Shown one piece after another: positions 1-7,872 of a DNA stretch of 64,000 nt (position 1 is its first letter; each line of letters begins with the position of its first letter). The notes beneath the pieces were generated by a model that had not been told where the DNA came from, made no database searches, and saw nothing but the letters and a program-made list of their open reading frames with translations. The position numbers and the translations under genes are program-made. Source of the DNA: Acidobacteriota bacterium (lineage in GTDB: Bacteria; Pseudomonadota; Alphaproteobacteria; Caulobacterales; Hyphomonadaceae); NCBI GenBank assembly GCA_016712445.1, contig JADJRB010000001.1, positions 1,054,001-1,118,000 on the forward strand. Direction: 5' to 3'.

Positions 1-826
1 TGATGCGGGTTTTCTTCGGCGCCTCGGGCGTGAGGCAGGTGAGCGTCAGAAGGCGCGCCGTGTCGTTCGAGATGATCTCCCAGCGATAGCCCGGCAGCTG
101 GAAGCGGATCTCGGTCTGGACATTGCCGCCGAAGACCCAGCGGTAAAGCTTCGAGTTTGACGAGGGCGGATGCCGGTCGATCGCCCAGCCGCGCTCGGTC
201 GGGACGAAGGGCTTTTCCTTCAGCTTCAGGCCAACCGACGGCGGGCGCCACCACCACTGGTTATGCACGAAGGGCACGTGCGCGGGGTCCATCAGGCCGA
301 CGACGGCGTCGTCCATATGGGCGTTGAACATGTCCTCGATGACGAAGCCCGGTTTGTCCGGGAGCGGACCAAAGTCCGGCGGCGGCACGGCGGGCGGCGC
401 CGCGGAGCGCGGATCGTGGGCGACGTAGAGATACACCGCGCCGTTCGCTTCGTGGACGGGATAGCGGCGGACCTTGACCCTGGTGTGGTCGTACGGGCTG
501 TCCTCGGTGAGGCTCGGCATCAGGCGGCAGCCGCCATCCGTGCCGAAGCGCCAGCCATGGTAAGGGCACTGGAGGGTCCACTCCCCTTTCGTCTCGACCT
601 GCTTGCCGGCGGAGAGCGGCACGAGACGGTGCGGGCAGATGTCGCGCAGGGCAAAGGCCTCACCGGCGGGCGTGCGCCCGACGACGACCGGCTCGCCGAG
701 AATCATCAGCCGCGTCTGCTGGCCTGCCTTTAGGCTTGCCGACGGCGCAGCCAGATACCAGCAATCGGTGAGGTAGCCCTCATCGGTGATGCCGGTCCTG
801 GCGGGGAGTGGCTGCGTGTCGGCCAA
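1..826 (-). CDS. Rieske 2Fe-2S aromatic ring-hydroxylating oxygenase, alpha subunit (partial, C-terminus beyond left edge)
   Basis: The reading frame enters from the right at a TTG (826-824) and runs off the left edge, giving 275 visible codons. The Rieske cluster motifs are complete: CPHR at about residue 62 and CPYHGW at about 85, supplying the two Cys and two His that hold the [2Fe-2S] centre. A mononuclear-iron segment follows near residues 167-188 (N-x-H-x-D-D ... DPAHVPFVH). Members hydroxylate or O-demethylate aromatic or polycyclic substrates using electrons from a separate reductase, and none is seen here. The substrate cannot be told. The first ATG lies inside the Rieske domain, so the TTG start is inferred. 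The start is 9 bases beyond the stop of the upstream inhibitor gene on the same strand, suggesting co-transcription. Confidence 0.85.
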   Translation of the reverse strand, partial: MADTQPLPARTGITDEGYLTDCWYLAAPSASLKAGQQTRLMILGEPVVVGRTPAGEAFALRDICPHRLVPLSAGKQVETKGEWTLQCPYHGWRFGTDGGCRLMPSLTEDSPYDHTRVKVRRYPVHEANGAVYLYVAHDPRSAAPPAVPPPDFGPLPDKPGFVIEDMFNAHMDDAVVGLMDPAHVPFVHNQWWWRPPSVGLKLKEKPFVPTERGWAIDRHPPSSNSKLYRWVFGGNVQTEIRFQLPGYRWEIISNDTARLLTLTCLTPEAPKKTRI

Positions 827-834
827 GGTGCGGA

Positions 835-1377
835 TTACTCTGCTGCGGTGACCGTGACGGTCAGGTCATAGGTATCCATCGGCGGTTCGTCGGTTTCCCA
901 GGGGCGGCCTTCGGTGAGCTTGAAGGTGCCGGTGCCGGCCGATTTCGCGACATAGTCGAAGCCGAGATAGTGGTTGCCGCCGGTAAAGCCCGGCATGTTC
1001 TGGTAGGCGGGATCGGTGCCGCGCGTCGATTCGCCGGCCGCTTCCATGAAGGCGGGGGCTTCCACGACGGTCCAGACATATCCGGCGGTGGGGATGGACA
1101 CGAGTTCGATGCGGAGCGTCTCGCCAACCTTCAGGCCGATGGTCAGGCCCTTCTTGTCTGCGCCGGCATAGACGACGCCGGTTTCGGCCGCGGCCTGGGC
1201 ATCGGCGGCGGCTTTCGCGGCCTCTTCGGCGGTGGGCATCTGGGGTTCTTGCCAGTCGGTCGGTTGCACGGCGGTTTCCTCTGCAGCGGGCGGGGCATCG
1301 GGCGCGTCAGCCGCTTTGCCGTGATGGCAGCAGGCCCCCAGCGCCAGGGACGCAATCGCAGCGATAGCCAGTCTCAT
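835..1377 (-). CDS. Chagasin-type (I42) protease inhibitor lipoprotein
   Basis: This 180-residue protein begins with a lipoprotein signal (hydrophobic stretch ending LALGAC), so it is likely anchored to a membrane from the periplasmic side. An Ala/Pro-rich linker reaches to about residue 75. The C-terminal ~100 residues carry the hallmarks of the I42 (chagasin) family: an IPTAGYVW loop matching the family NPTTGYxW, a Gly-rich GNHYLG loop, and RPW followed by a last strand (TYDLTVTV). I42 proteins block papain-like cysteine peptidases through these three loops; the real target here is unknown. A GGAGA ribosome site precedes the ATG. It is divergent from lepA and upstream of the Rieske gene. 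Confidence 0.75.
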   Translation of the reverse strand: MRLAIAAIASLALGACCHHGKAADAPDAPPAAEETAVQPTDWQEPQMPTAEEAAKAAADAQAAAETGVVYAGADKKGLTIGLKVGETLRIELVSIPTAGYVWTVVEAPAFMEAAGESTRGTDPAYQNMPGFTGGNHYLGFDYVAKSAGTGTFKLTEGRPWETDEPPMDTYDLTVTVTAAE

Positions 1378-1479
1378 TCGGGTGTCTCCTCGGTTCGGGG
1401 CAAGTCTTACGCCCAGCCGGGCCGGGATGCCAGTGGGACGGCCAGCCGAGAGCTACTTCCCGCAGCCGACCTGCCCCGC

Positions 1480-1494
1480 TATATGCCGCCCATG
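1480..1494 (+). promoter_or_regulatory. Leaderless promoter of lepA
   Basis: TATATG at 1480-1485, embedded in GCTATATG (close to the Caulobacter -10 type GCTANAWC), is followed by six bases and then ATG at 1492. The A of that ATG falls at the expected +1. A weak -35 (TTCCCG, 1457-1462) is 17 bases upstream. No Shine-Dalgarno sequence is present. The same arrangement and even the same 12-base core occur before tsaD. Confidence 0.55.
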
Positions 1495-3297
1495 ACCCCA
1501 CGCGACAATATCCGCAATTTCTCGATCATTGCCCACATCGACCATGGCAAATCGACCCTCGCCGACCGCCTGATCCAGGCTTGCGGGGGCCTGAGCGACC
1601 GTGAAATGAGCGAACAGGTGCTCGACTCGATGGATATCGAGAAGGAGCGCGGCATCACCATCAAGGCGCAGACCGTGCGCCTCAGCTACACCGCGCAGGA
1701 CGGCGAGACCTATACGCTGAACCTGATGGACACGCCGGGACACGTGGACTTCGCCTATGAGGTGAGCCGGTGCCTTGCGGCCTGCGAGGGCTCGCTGCTG
1801 GTGGTGGATGCGTCGCAGGGCGTGGAAGCGCAGACGCTGGCCAACGTCTACCAGGCGATCGACCAGAACCACGAGATCGTCCCCGTGCTCAACAAGGTGG
1901 ACCTGCCGGCCGCCGATGTGCCGCGCGTGAAGGAGCAGATCGAGGACATCATCGGGCTCGACACGGCGAACGCCGTCGAGATTTCGGCCAAGACCGGCCT
2001 CGGGATCCCTGACGTGCTGGAAGCCATCGTCACGCAGCTGCCCCCGCCTCGCTCGGGTGATGCCAGCGCGCCGCTGAAGGCCGCCCTCGTCGACGCCTAT
2101 TACGACCCCTATCTCGGCGTCGTGGTCATCGTGCGCGTGCATGACGGCGTGCTGAAGAAGAAGCAGTCGATCCGCATGATGCGCACCGGCAGCGTCTATG
2201 AGATCGACAAGGTCGGCACGTTCAATCCGAAGCTGACCGAGACCGACGCGCTGGGCCCCGGCGAGGTCGGCTATTTCGTCGCCTCGATCAAGGAAGTCGG
2301 CGACACGGCGATCGGTGACACGATCACCGAGGACAAGCGCCCGGCCGAGAAGGCCCTGCCCGGCTACAAGGACGTGCAGCCGGTGGTGTTCTGCGGCCTG
2401 TTCCCGATGGACGCGGGCGACTTCGACGACCTGCGCGCGGCGATGAGCAAGCTGCGGCTCAACGATGCGAGCTTCACCTGGGAGATGGAGACATCTGCGG
2501 CGCTCGGCATGGGCTTCCGTTGCGGCTTCCTCGGCCTCCTGCACCTCGAGATCATCCAGGAACGTCTCAGCCGCGAGTTCGACCTCGACCTGATCGCGAC
2601 CGCGCCGAGCGTGGTCTACCAGATGACGATGACGGACGGCTCCGAGATCGAGCTGCACAACCCGGCCGACATGCCGGACGTGGTGCGCATCTCGGAAATC
2701 CGCGAGCCGTGGATTGCCGCGACGATCTACACGCCGGACGAATACCTCGGCTCGATCCTGAAACTCTGCCAGGACCGGCGCGGCATCCAGAAGGAACTTT
2801 CATACGTGGGCGGACGAGCCTGCGTGAAATACGAACTGCCGCTGAACGAAGTCGTGTTCGACTTCTACGACCGGCTGAAATCGATCTCGCGCGGTTATGC
2901 GAGCTTCGACTATTCGCTGATCGGGCACCGGGCGGAAAACCTCGTGAAGCTTCAGATCCTCGTCAACGAGGAGCCGGTCGACGCGCTGGCGATGCTGGTG
3001 CACCGCGACCGGGCCGAGAGCCGCGGACGCCAGATGTGCGAGCGGCTGAAGGACCTGATCCCGCGCCAGATGTTCAAGATTCCGATCCAGGCGGCGATCG
3101 GCGGGCGCGTCGTGGCGCGCGAAACGATCAGCGCCATGCGGAAAGACGTGACCGCGAAATGCTATGGCGGCGACGCGACGCGGAAACGGAAACTGCTGGA
3201 CAAGCAGGCCGCCGGCAAGAAGCGCATGCGCCAGTTCGGCAAGGTCGAGATTCCGCAGGAAGCGTTCGTCGCCGCGCTGCGGATGGATGGGGATTGA
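1492..3297 (+). CDS. lepA: Elongation factor 4 (LepA/EF4)
   Basis: This ribosome-associated GTPase back-translocates or remodels stalled ribosomes. The protein is 601 residues, close to the 599 of E. coli. The G1 motif (AHIDHGKST), switch (ERGITIKAQT), G3 (DTPGHVDF) and G4 (NKVDLP) are present, followed by the LepA-specific C-terminal domain (CYGGDATRKRKLLDKQ, ending KVEIPQEAF). The frame stays open upstream to 808, but those residues do not resemble LepA. ATGs at 1483 and 1492 are both possible. The 1483 ATG lies inside the TATATG -10 box, and 1492 sits exactly where transcription should start, so 1492 is preferred. Confidence 0.95.
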   Translation: MTPRDNIRNFSIIAHIDHGKSTLADRLIQACGGLSDREMSEQVLDSMDIEKERGITIKAQTVRLSYTAQDGETYTLNLMDTPGHVDFAYEVSRCLAACEGSLLVVDASQGVEAQTLANVYQAIDQNHEIVPVLNKVDLPAADVPRVKEQIEDIIGLDTANAVEISAKTGLGIPDVLEAIVTQLPPPRSGDASAPLKAALVDAYYDPYLGVVVIVRVHDGVLKKKQSIRMMRTGSVYEIDKVGTFNPKLTETDALGPGEVGYFVASIKEVGDTAIGDTITEDKRPAEKALPGYKDVQPVVFCGLFPMDAGDFDDLRAAMSKLRLNDASFTWEMETSAALGMGFRCGFLGLLHLEIIQERLSREFDLDLIATAPSVVYQMTMTDGSEIELHNPADMPDVVRISEIREPWIAATIYTPDEYLGSILKLCQDRRGIQKELSYVGGRACVKYELPLNEVVFDFYDRLKSISRGYASFDYSLIGHRAENLVKLQILVNEEPVDALAMLVHRDRAESRGRQMCERLKDLIPRQMFKIPIQAAIGGRVVARETISAMRKDVTAKCYGGDATRKRKLLDKQAAGKKRMRQFGKVEIPQEAFVAALRMDGD

Positions 3298-3302
3298 GAC
3301 AT

Positions 3303-3854
3303 TTGAAGAGCCATTTCGCAAACTTTCTAGACATCGAGTTTGCGGCGTCGGAGCGTTTGGCTCGCAAAGAAATTGCGCAAGATACCGGCGCGGCGGCGAC
3401 TCAAGGCAAGGCCTTAAGTGGTCGACGCTGGTTGGTGCTGGAAGAGATTTTGATACGAAGTCTCCTGTCCTTTAGTCAGCGCGTGAGCGCGAAACTGGAC
3501 TCACTCGATCCTGAACATTCGCCTGTCGAGGCTAGAGATTTCAAGCTCGCCGAAGACTACATCCGAAAATTTCGGGGAAGATGCGAAGAAATCCACGCCG
3601 AGCACCGCGGGCATTTGAACTCGACTTATCCGGCGAGTCGACCGCCATTTGAAGGCGGAGACCTGGACCGAACGGAGGCGAATGCACTCAACGAGATACA
3701 AGGTCGGCTCGCAACCTTTGTTTCGAAACGATCCTTTTTGAAGTGGGCATTGGGGGATCTCAGGAAGCGCATCTGGTCAGGTGGCCTAATTCTTCTCGGA
3801 ACGGCGATTGGCAGCATACTGATTCCAGCCGTCCGCGAACTGATCGGTGCGTAA
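3303..3854 (+). CDS. Hypothetical protein with C-terminal membrane anchor
   Basis: I do not recognise this 183-residue protein. It starts at a TTG five bases after the lepA stop; there is no early ATG in frame. The first ~155 residues are soluble, charged and probably helical. The end holds one hydrophobic segment (IWSGGLILLGTAIGSILIP) suitable for a tail anchor, with a basic stretch just before it (KWALGDLRKR). Its base composition is visibly more AT-rich than the neighbouring genes and its codon choice is less GC3-biased, which suggests a recently acquired gene. It may be read through from lepA. The start is uncertain. Confidence 0.55.
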   Translation: MKSHFANFLDIEFAASERLARKEIAQDTGAAATQGKALSGRRWLVLEEILIRSLLSFSQRVSAKLDSLDPEHSPVEARDFKLAEDYIRKFRGRCEEIHAEHRGHLNSTYPASRPPFEGGDLDRTEANALNEIQGRLATFVSKRSFLKWALGDLRKRIWSGGLILLGTAIGSILIPAVRELIGA

Positions 3855-3916
3855 CTCCAATCAACGCGTCGTATCGGCAGGAACCGTCGAAAAGCGACCT
3901 AGATTGTGTTTCCCGG

Positions 3917-4342
3917 CTAGGTGAGCAACAAGTACAGCGCCCTGCCCGTCATCGGGAAGAGCACCAGCGTGGACGCGATGAAGAAGTAGAAGCGGATCAT
4001 CACCACGTTGCGGGTGTTCTGCCACAGGGAGTGGGCGATGCGCAGGCCGGCATAGGCCCAGGCGAGACCGGCATCCAGCATCGTCGCTTCGCCGCTGACC
4101 GCCAGCACCATCACGAGAGCATAGAAGATCGTCGGCTGTTCCATCAGGTGATTGTAATTGTCCGCCACCTGACGGACTTCGGAAGGCAGCGCGCCCCAGA
4201 CTTCCCCGCGCGTGTGCTTGGCCTTCTCGGGATGCATGCGCGCCTTCTGCATCGCGGGGACGCGGGTGGCGAGCATCCAGACCCAGACGACGAGGGACCA
4301 GGCGACAAGCGTGGCGGCAGGAAGCAGGATGGCAGCGGGCAT
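3917..4342 (-). CDS. MAPEG family membrane protein
   Basis: This 141-residue protein has four predicted membrane segments. The segment VADNYNHLMEQPTIFYA followed by RIAHSLWQNTRN matches the bacterial MAPEG (membrane-associated eicosanoid and glutathione metabolism) fold, in which conserved Asn, Glu and Arg residues line a glutathione site. Bacterial members have poorly known substrates, so no reaction is assigned. A GGAG ribosome site lies ahead of the ATG. It stands alone between the anchored hypothetical protein and the sigma-factor pair. Confidence 0.8.
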   Translation of the reverse strand: MPAAILLPAATLVAWSLVVWVWMLATRVPAMQKARMHPEKAKHTRGEVWGALPSEVRQVADNYNHLMEQPTIFYALVMVLAVSGEATMLDAGLAWAYAGLRIAHSLWQNTRNVVMIRFYFFIASTLVLFPMTGRALYLLLT

Positions 4343-4406
4343 CGACAGGTCTCCGGCAGGGATAGCGCGCTGATCTCAGCCGCCTGCCCTGCCGTAAATC
4401 AAGCGA

Positions 4407-4982
4407 TTATTTGGAACCCACGTCGAGCGCGGCGATCTCCCGGTCGAGGGCTGCGACAGCCCGCTGGTTCAGCCACCATATGGCGGCGAAGATTGCGGCG
4501 ACAAAGCCGGCGCTGGTGGCAAACAGCATCAATCCTGCGGACAGCGGCAGGCCGGTATCTTCGGCGAAGGCGACGCCGCCAATGAAGACCAGGATGCCCG
4601 GCACGAACGGGGCGAGGTACCACTTCCAGACACTGGCAAGGGCGCTGCGTTGGCGGAGGAGTTCGGTGCGGTGGAAGTCTGCGAGGGGCACAGCGGCGTC
4701 CGGCACCCCGGCGCCGGCCAGCACGTGCAGTTTCCAGCAGACATAGAGCGCGCCGAGGCTGACGAGCACCGCGCCGGCTTTCACGGCGGGCACAGGGATC
4801 AGCCAGGCCATCCAGCCGAACACGCCGATGACCAGCGCCGCGGCGGCATATTCCGTGATGTTCCGCCTGCGGATGGTGGACTGGAACCGGGCGCTGCGGC
4901 GGGCGAGGTCGGCGGTGGTCATGCTGAAGGGCGCCTGCGCTTGCTGGGTCCAGAGGGACTGGAAGGGATCACGGTCGGTCAT
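4407..4982 (-). CDS. Membrane protein, likely partner of the adjacent ECF sigma factor
   Basis: This 191-residue protein has a soluble basic N-terminus of ~40 residues (with LARRSARFQSTIRRR), a hydrophobic pair at about 45-90, and another hydrophobic pair at about 120-170. Its start overlaps the sigma gene stop by four bases (ATGA), so the two are translationally coupled. In this context an anti-sigma role is plausible, with the N-terminal cytoplasmic part holding the sigma factor at the membrane. I see no zinc anti-sigma (HxxxCxxC) motif, so it is not the common ZAS type. The function is inferred from position only. Confidence 0.6.
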   Translation of the reverse strand: MTDRDPFQSLWTQQAQAPFSMTTADLARRSARFQSTIRRRNITEYAAAALVIGVFGWMAWLIPVPAVKAGAVLVSLGALYVCWKLHVLAGAGVPDAAVPLADFHRTELLRQRSALASVWKWYLAPFVPGILVFIGGVAFAEDTGLPLSAGLMLFATSAGFVAAIFAAIWWLNQRAVAALDREIAALDVGSK

Positions 4983-5497
4983 AGGACGGGCTCCTTGAAA
5001 TCCGCGGCGAGCTGCGACTTGAGGCGGGAAATGCGCGTGGCGACGGCGCCGGGCGTGAGGCCGGTGATGTCGGCAATTTCTGTAGCGGCGAGGTCTTCGA
5101 GATAGAGTGTCAGCAGCTGCCGGTCCGGCGGCTTCAGCGCGCGGATCCAGGCGTGCAGGCGCGCCAGCGCGTCGCTTGCTTCAAGCTCGGCCGCGAGGCT
5201 GAACGGTGCCGGCAGGTCTGCGGCGGCCTCAAGGGAGACGGCGCCGTGATGGCGGCGGCGCTCGCGGTCGACATGGCTGGCGGCGGTATTGTGAGCGACT
5301 CGGTAGACCCAGGTTTTCAGGCTGCAGCGCCCATCGAAGGCCGCAAGGCTGCGCCAGAGGGCCACGTGGATGTCCTGCAGCAAGTCGCGCCGGCGCTCGG
5401 CATTTGCCTCAAACGCCCCGGCCAGACGCTGCAGCGCCGCACCGAAGGTTTCGGCCGCTTCGCGGTATCTTGCATCCTGGTCGGGTGTCGGCGTCAT
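4979..5497 (-). CDS. ECF-type RNA polymerase sigma factor
   Basis: This 172-residue protein has only sigma regions 2 and 4. Region 2 includes DLLQDIHVALWRSLAAFDG and the promoter-melting stretch TWVYRVAHNTAASH. Region 4 includes LKPPDRQLLTLYLED and the helix-turn-helix ATEIADITGLTPGAVATRISRLK. This is the usual size and layout of extracytoplasmic-function sigma factors. It heads a two-gene operon with the membrane protein that overlaps its end. No obvious self-recognised promoter was identified upstream. It is divergent from tsaD with 84 bases between the starts. Confidence 0.88.
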   Translation of the reverse strand: MTPTPDQDARYREAAETFGAALQRLAGAFEANAERRRDLLQDIHVALWRSLAAFDGRCSLKTWVYRVAHNTAASHVDRERRRHHGAVSLEAAADLPAPFSLAAELEASDALARLHAWIRALKPPDRQLLTLYLEDLAATEIADITGLTPGAVATRISRLKSQLAADFKEPVL

Positions 5498-5569
5498 GTA
5501 TGTTTAGTCTGCCCGCCGCCGGATTTCTTACACGGGGATTCGGCGCTTCTATGCGGGGCCAGTCAACGC

Positions 5570-5584
5570 TATATGCCGGCGATG
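5570..5584 (+). promoter_or_regulatory. Leaderless promoter of tsaD
   Basis: TATATG at 5570-5575 is followed by six bases and ATG at 5582. The core CGCTATATGCCG is identical to the one before lepA. No Shine-Dalgarno sequence or convincing -35 is visible. Confidence 0.5.
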
Positions 5585-6673
5585 GCCAAGCCCGTGACAA
5601 TCCTAGGTATCGAAACTTCCTGCGACGAGACCGCCGCAGCCGTGCTGCGACTTCAGGACGGGCACGTGACGCTGCTGTCGGATGTGATCCGCACGCAGGT
5701 CGAGGAACATGCGCCGTATCGCGGCGTGGTGCCGGAAATTGCGGCGCGCGCGCATGCGGAGCTGGCGGACGCGGTGGTTGCGAAAGCGATGGCGGATGCC
5801 GGCATAGGCTATGACGCGCTGGACGGTGTGGCGGCCACCGCTGGCCCCGGCCTGATCGGCGGCGTGCTGGTGGGCCTGATGACTGGCAAGGCCGTGGCGC
5901 AGGCCGCCGGCGTGCCTTTCATTCCAGTGAACCATCTGGAAGGCCACGCCCTCTCCCCCCGCCTCGCTTCGGACTGTCCGTTCCCGTATCTTCTGCTGCT
6001 GGTCAGCGGCGGGCATTGCCAGTTCCTCGAAGTGCGAGGGCTCGGCATCTACAGGCGCCTCGGCTCGACCATTGACGATGCGGTCGGCGAAGCGTTCGAC
6101 AAGGTGGCAAAGCTGATGGGGCTTGGCTTCCCGGGCGGGCCGGCGGTGGAGCGCCTCGCCGCCACCGGAAACCCGCGCGCCCATGACTTCCCGCGCCCGC
6201 TGCTGAACCGGCCAGGACTGGAAATGAGTTTTGCAGGGCTGAAATCGGCCGTGGCACGCGGGACGGAAGGCGCTGCGAGCGAGGCCACGAAGGCCGACAT
6301 CTGCGCGAGCTTCCAGGCCGCGATCTGCGATGTGCTGAGTGAGAAGTCGGCGCGGGCGCTGGCCGGGTTCGATCCCGGCGCGGGCGGCAAGCGGTTCGTC
6401 GTGGCAGGCGGCGTGGCCGCCAACAAGGCGATCCGCGCGGCGCTGGAGGCCGCAGCCGCGCAGCACGGCGCGCGATTGATCGCCCCTCCCCTTCGTCACT
6501 GTACGGATAATGCCGCAATGATCGCACTGGCGGGCGCCGAGCGGCTGGCAGCAGGACTGGCGGGCGAAGCCGATGGCCTGGAGGCCGGATCGCGGCCGCG
6601 CTGGCCACTGGATGAGGCGGCCGCGCTCACGACGCCGGTGTATGGCGGCGGCCACAAGGGCGCGAAGGCCTGA
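5582..6673 (+). CDS. tsaD: tRNA N6-adenosine threonylcarbamoyltransferase
   Basis: TsaD transfers the threonylcarbamoyl group to A37 of tRNAs that read ANN codons, together with TsaB and TsaE. This 363-residue protein begins with the ASKHA motif ILGIETSCDETAAAV. The metal-binding histidines are in ARAHAEL and NHLEGH, and phosphate loops are in LVSGGHCQF and VVAGGVAANKAIR. An upstream ATG (5573) is part of the -10 box, so 5582 is preferred. The open frame back to 5153 is antisense to the sigma gene and is not coding. Confidence 0.95.
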   Translation: MAKPVTILGIETSCDETAAAVLRLQDGHVTLLSDVIRTQVEEHAPYRGVVPEIAARAHAELADAVVAKAMADAGIGYDALDGVAATAGPGLIGGVLVGLMTGKAVAQAAGVPFIPVNHLEGHALSPRLASDCPFPYLLLLVSGGHCQFLEVRGLGIYRRLGSTIDDAVGEAFDKVAKLMGLGFPGGPAVERLAATGNPRAHDFPRPLLNRPGLEMSFAGLKSAVARGTEGAASEATKADICASFQAAICDVLSEKSARALAGFDPGAGGKRFVVAGGVAANKAIRAALEAAAAQHGARLIAPPLRHCTDNAAMIALAGAERLAAGLAGEADGLEAGSRPRWPLDEAAALTTPVYGGGHKGAKA

Positions 6674-6697
6674 GGCCGGATTCAGGACAAAGAAAAA

Positions 6698-6733
6698 CCG
6701 GGACCTGGAGGAAGGGGAAAACCCAGGTCCCGG
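6698..6733 (-). terminator. Rho-independent terminator for the small minus-strand gene
   Basis: A perfect 11-bp inverted repeat (CCGGGACCTGG, 6698-6708, with its complement at 6723-6733) encloses a 14-base loop. On the minus strand it is followed by TTTTTCTTTG. The U-tract lies only on that side, so it ends transcripts from the small gene at 6816-6974, not from tsaD. Confidence 0.75.
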
Positions 6734-6815
6734 CTGGAACCCCGCGGCGCGTCAGGGGCGGCGCGCCTTTGGCCGGGGAAAATGTGGCTGCGGGCCGGTG
6801 CGGTCCGCTGCACGA

Positions 6816-6974
6816 TCAGGCGACGAAAGTGGCGAGACCGTAGGTGGCCCAGAGGGCCAGCGCCGTCACGGGAACGGCGGCGAGGAACGAGATCAGCGAC
6901 TGGCGGGCTTCTTGGCGCGAGGTGGTCATGGCGAGGGCTCTTTGGACTGGTGGAAGGCAACCGCTGCCGTCCAT
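6816..6974 (-). CDS. Small single-span membrane protein
   Basis: This gene encodes 52 residues if it starts at the leaderless ATG 6974, or 37 (MTTSRQEARQSL...) from the internal ATG at 6929. The C-terminal half is one hydrophobic helix (LISFLAAVPVTALALWATYG). I do not recognise a family. Reality is supported by a promoter with 17-bp spacing directly upstream, a strong terminator downstream on the same strand, and a palindrome next to the -35 box that also occurs at the neighbouring TetR gene's promoter. It is probably controlled by that regulator. A role in membrane stress or transport regulation is possible but not shown. Confidence 0.6.
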   Translation of the reverse strand: MDGSGCLPPVQRALAMTTSRQEARQSLISFLAAVPVTALALWATYGLATFVA

Positions 6975-6980
6975 GAGTCT

Positions 6981-7009
6981 TATATAGCACCGCCCTGAAC
7001 GCTGGTCAA
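6981..7009 (-). promoter_or_regulatory. Promoter of the small membrane protein gene
   Basis: On the minus strand, TTGACC (7004-7009) and TATATA (6981-6986) are 17 bases apart. The hexamer ends six bases before an ATG (6974), the same leaderless geometry as lepA and tsaD. The -35 adjoins the 7010-7031 palindrome. Confidence 0.65.
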
Positions 7010-7031
7010 TGAACAAAAACGTTTTTATTCA
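7010..7031. promoter_or_regulatory. Palindromic operator, copy 1 (TetR-type)
   Basis: A 22-bp palindrome with one mismatched pair: arms TGAACAAAAAC and GTTTTTATTCA. It abuts the -35 box of the small membrane gene. It shares TGAACAA-N9-TATTCA with the site at 7752-7773. Confidence 0.6.
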
Positions 7032-7035
7032 CTAA

Positions 7036-7728
7036 TCAGCTTTTAATTTCGAGATGCTCGATTGGTTTGCCCGTCACCGGGCAGACTTCGTCGGTGGCCG
7101 GGGTCATGCCGTCCCAGGGTGCGGGCACGTTTGAGCCGGGAGAAATGCCGGAAAGGAGCAGGTCCATGACTCCGTCGAGCTCGCGTTGCAGTTTCGGCAG
7201 TGTCAGTTTCGAGAACAGCTGCGGGAAGCGGAACTTCATCAGAGCCGACTGCCACATCTCGGCAACCTCGTTCGGGTTGGCGAGCGGCCGGAACTCGCCG
7301 GCCTTGACCCCGTCCGACAGGATCTGGACGAGGTAGATGCGTTCCCGGGCCAGCTTGTCATTCATATAGAGCGGGCGCTCGTTGCCCAGCACTTCGGCGA
7401 CTTCCAGGATCTTGGCCTCTTCCTCGATGGCCGAGTAAGTGCGGGCAAGATCATAGTGAAAGAACTCGCGCATCCGGTTGGCGGCGGTGTCCTTGCGGGC
7501 GACGATCTGGGCGAAGGTGAGGTAGGATTCCTCATTGAACTTCTGCGCCATCGCCTCGGCGATATCGAGCTTGGACGCGAAGAAGCGGTAGATGTTGCCC
7601 GCAGACATGTTGCAGTCCCGGGCTATCTCAGCCATCGTTGTCTTCGAGTAGCCGTAGTGGAGGATACGTTCCACGGCGGCGTGAAGGATCTGGGTCCGGG
7701 TATCGTCGGTGGGGCTCGGTGTCATCAT
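7036..7728 (-). CDS. TetR/AcrR family transcriptional regulator
   Basis: This 230-residue protein has an N-terminal TetR DNA-binding domain (about residues 8-58: TRTQILHAAVERILHYGYSKTT then MAEIARDCNMSAGNIYRFF). The remainder is the helical ligand-binding and dimer part. The last ~35 residues (with CPVTGKPIEH) form an unusual tail after the canonical fold. The two flanking operators share the same 22-bp pattern, one in its own upstream region and one before the small membrane gene downstream. It probably represses both itself and that gene. The ligand is unknown. Confidence 0.88.
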   Translation of the reverse strand: MMTPSPTDDTRTQILHAAVERILHYGYSKTTMAEIARDCNMSAGNIYRFFASKLDIAEAMAQKFNEESYLTFAQIVARKDTAANRMREFFHYDLARTYSAIEEEAKILEVAEVLGNERPLYMNDKLARERIYLVQILSDGVKAGEFRPLANPNEVAEMWQSALMKFRFPQLFSKLTLPKLQRELDGVMDLLLSGISPGSNVPAPWDGMTPATDEVCPVTGKPIEHLEIKS

Positions 7729-7751
7729 TTAGCTACTCTACACGAAATGAC

Positions 7752-7773
7752 TGAACAATCAATATAGTATTCA
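7752..7773. promoter_or_regulatory. Palindromic operator, copy 2, upstream of the TetR gene
   Basis: A 22-bp imperfect palindrome within ACTGAACAATC-N5-AGTATTCAGT. It has the same first seven (TGAACAA) and last six (TATTCA) bases and the same total length as the site at 7010-7031. It lies 24 bases before the TetR start, as expected for autoregulation. Confidence 0.55.
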
Positions 7774-7872
7774 GTCGCCAATGACTAAAACCAGCGAAAT
7801 CAGGGAATCGGACGGCCATGGCGCCCCTGCGCGGGCCGTGCCATAGCACAATCAGACTTCCGGAGGTGCCAT

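Noticed and set aside
808..1491. N-terminal extension of the lepA frame
   Set aside because: It is antisense to the inhibitor gene, does not resemble LepA, and the promoter lies inside it.
5153..5581. N-terminal extension of the tsaD frame
   Set aside because: It runs antisense through the ECF sigma gene; TsaD homology starts at 5582.
6698..6733. Terminator of tsaD on the plus strand
   Set aside because: The U-tract is only on the minus-strand side, so it fits the small minus-strand gene.
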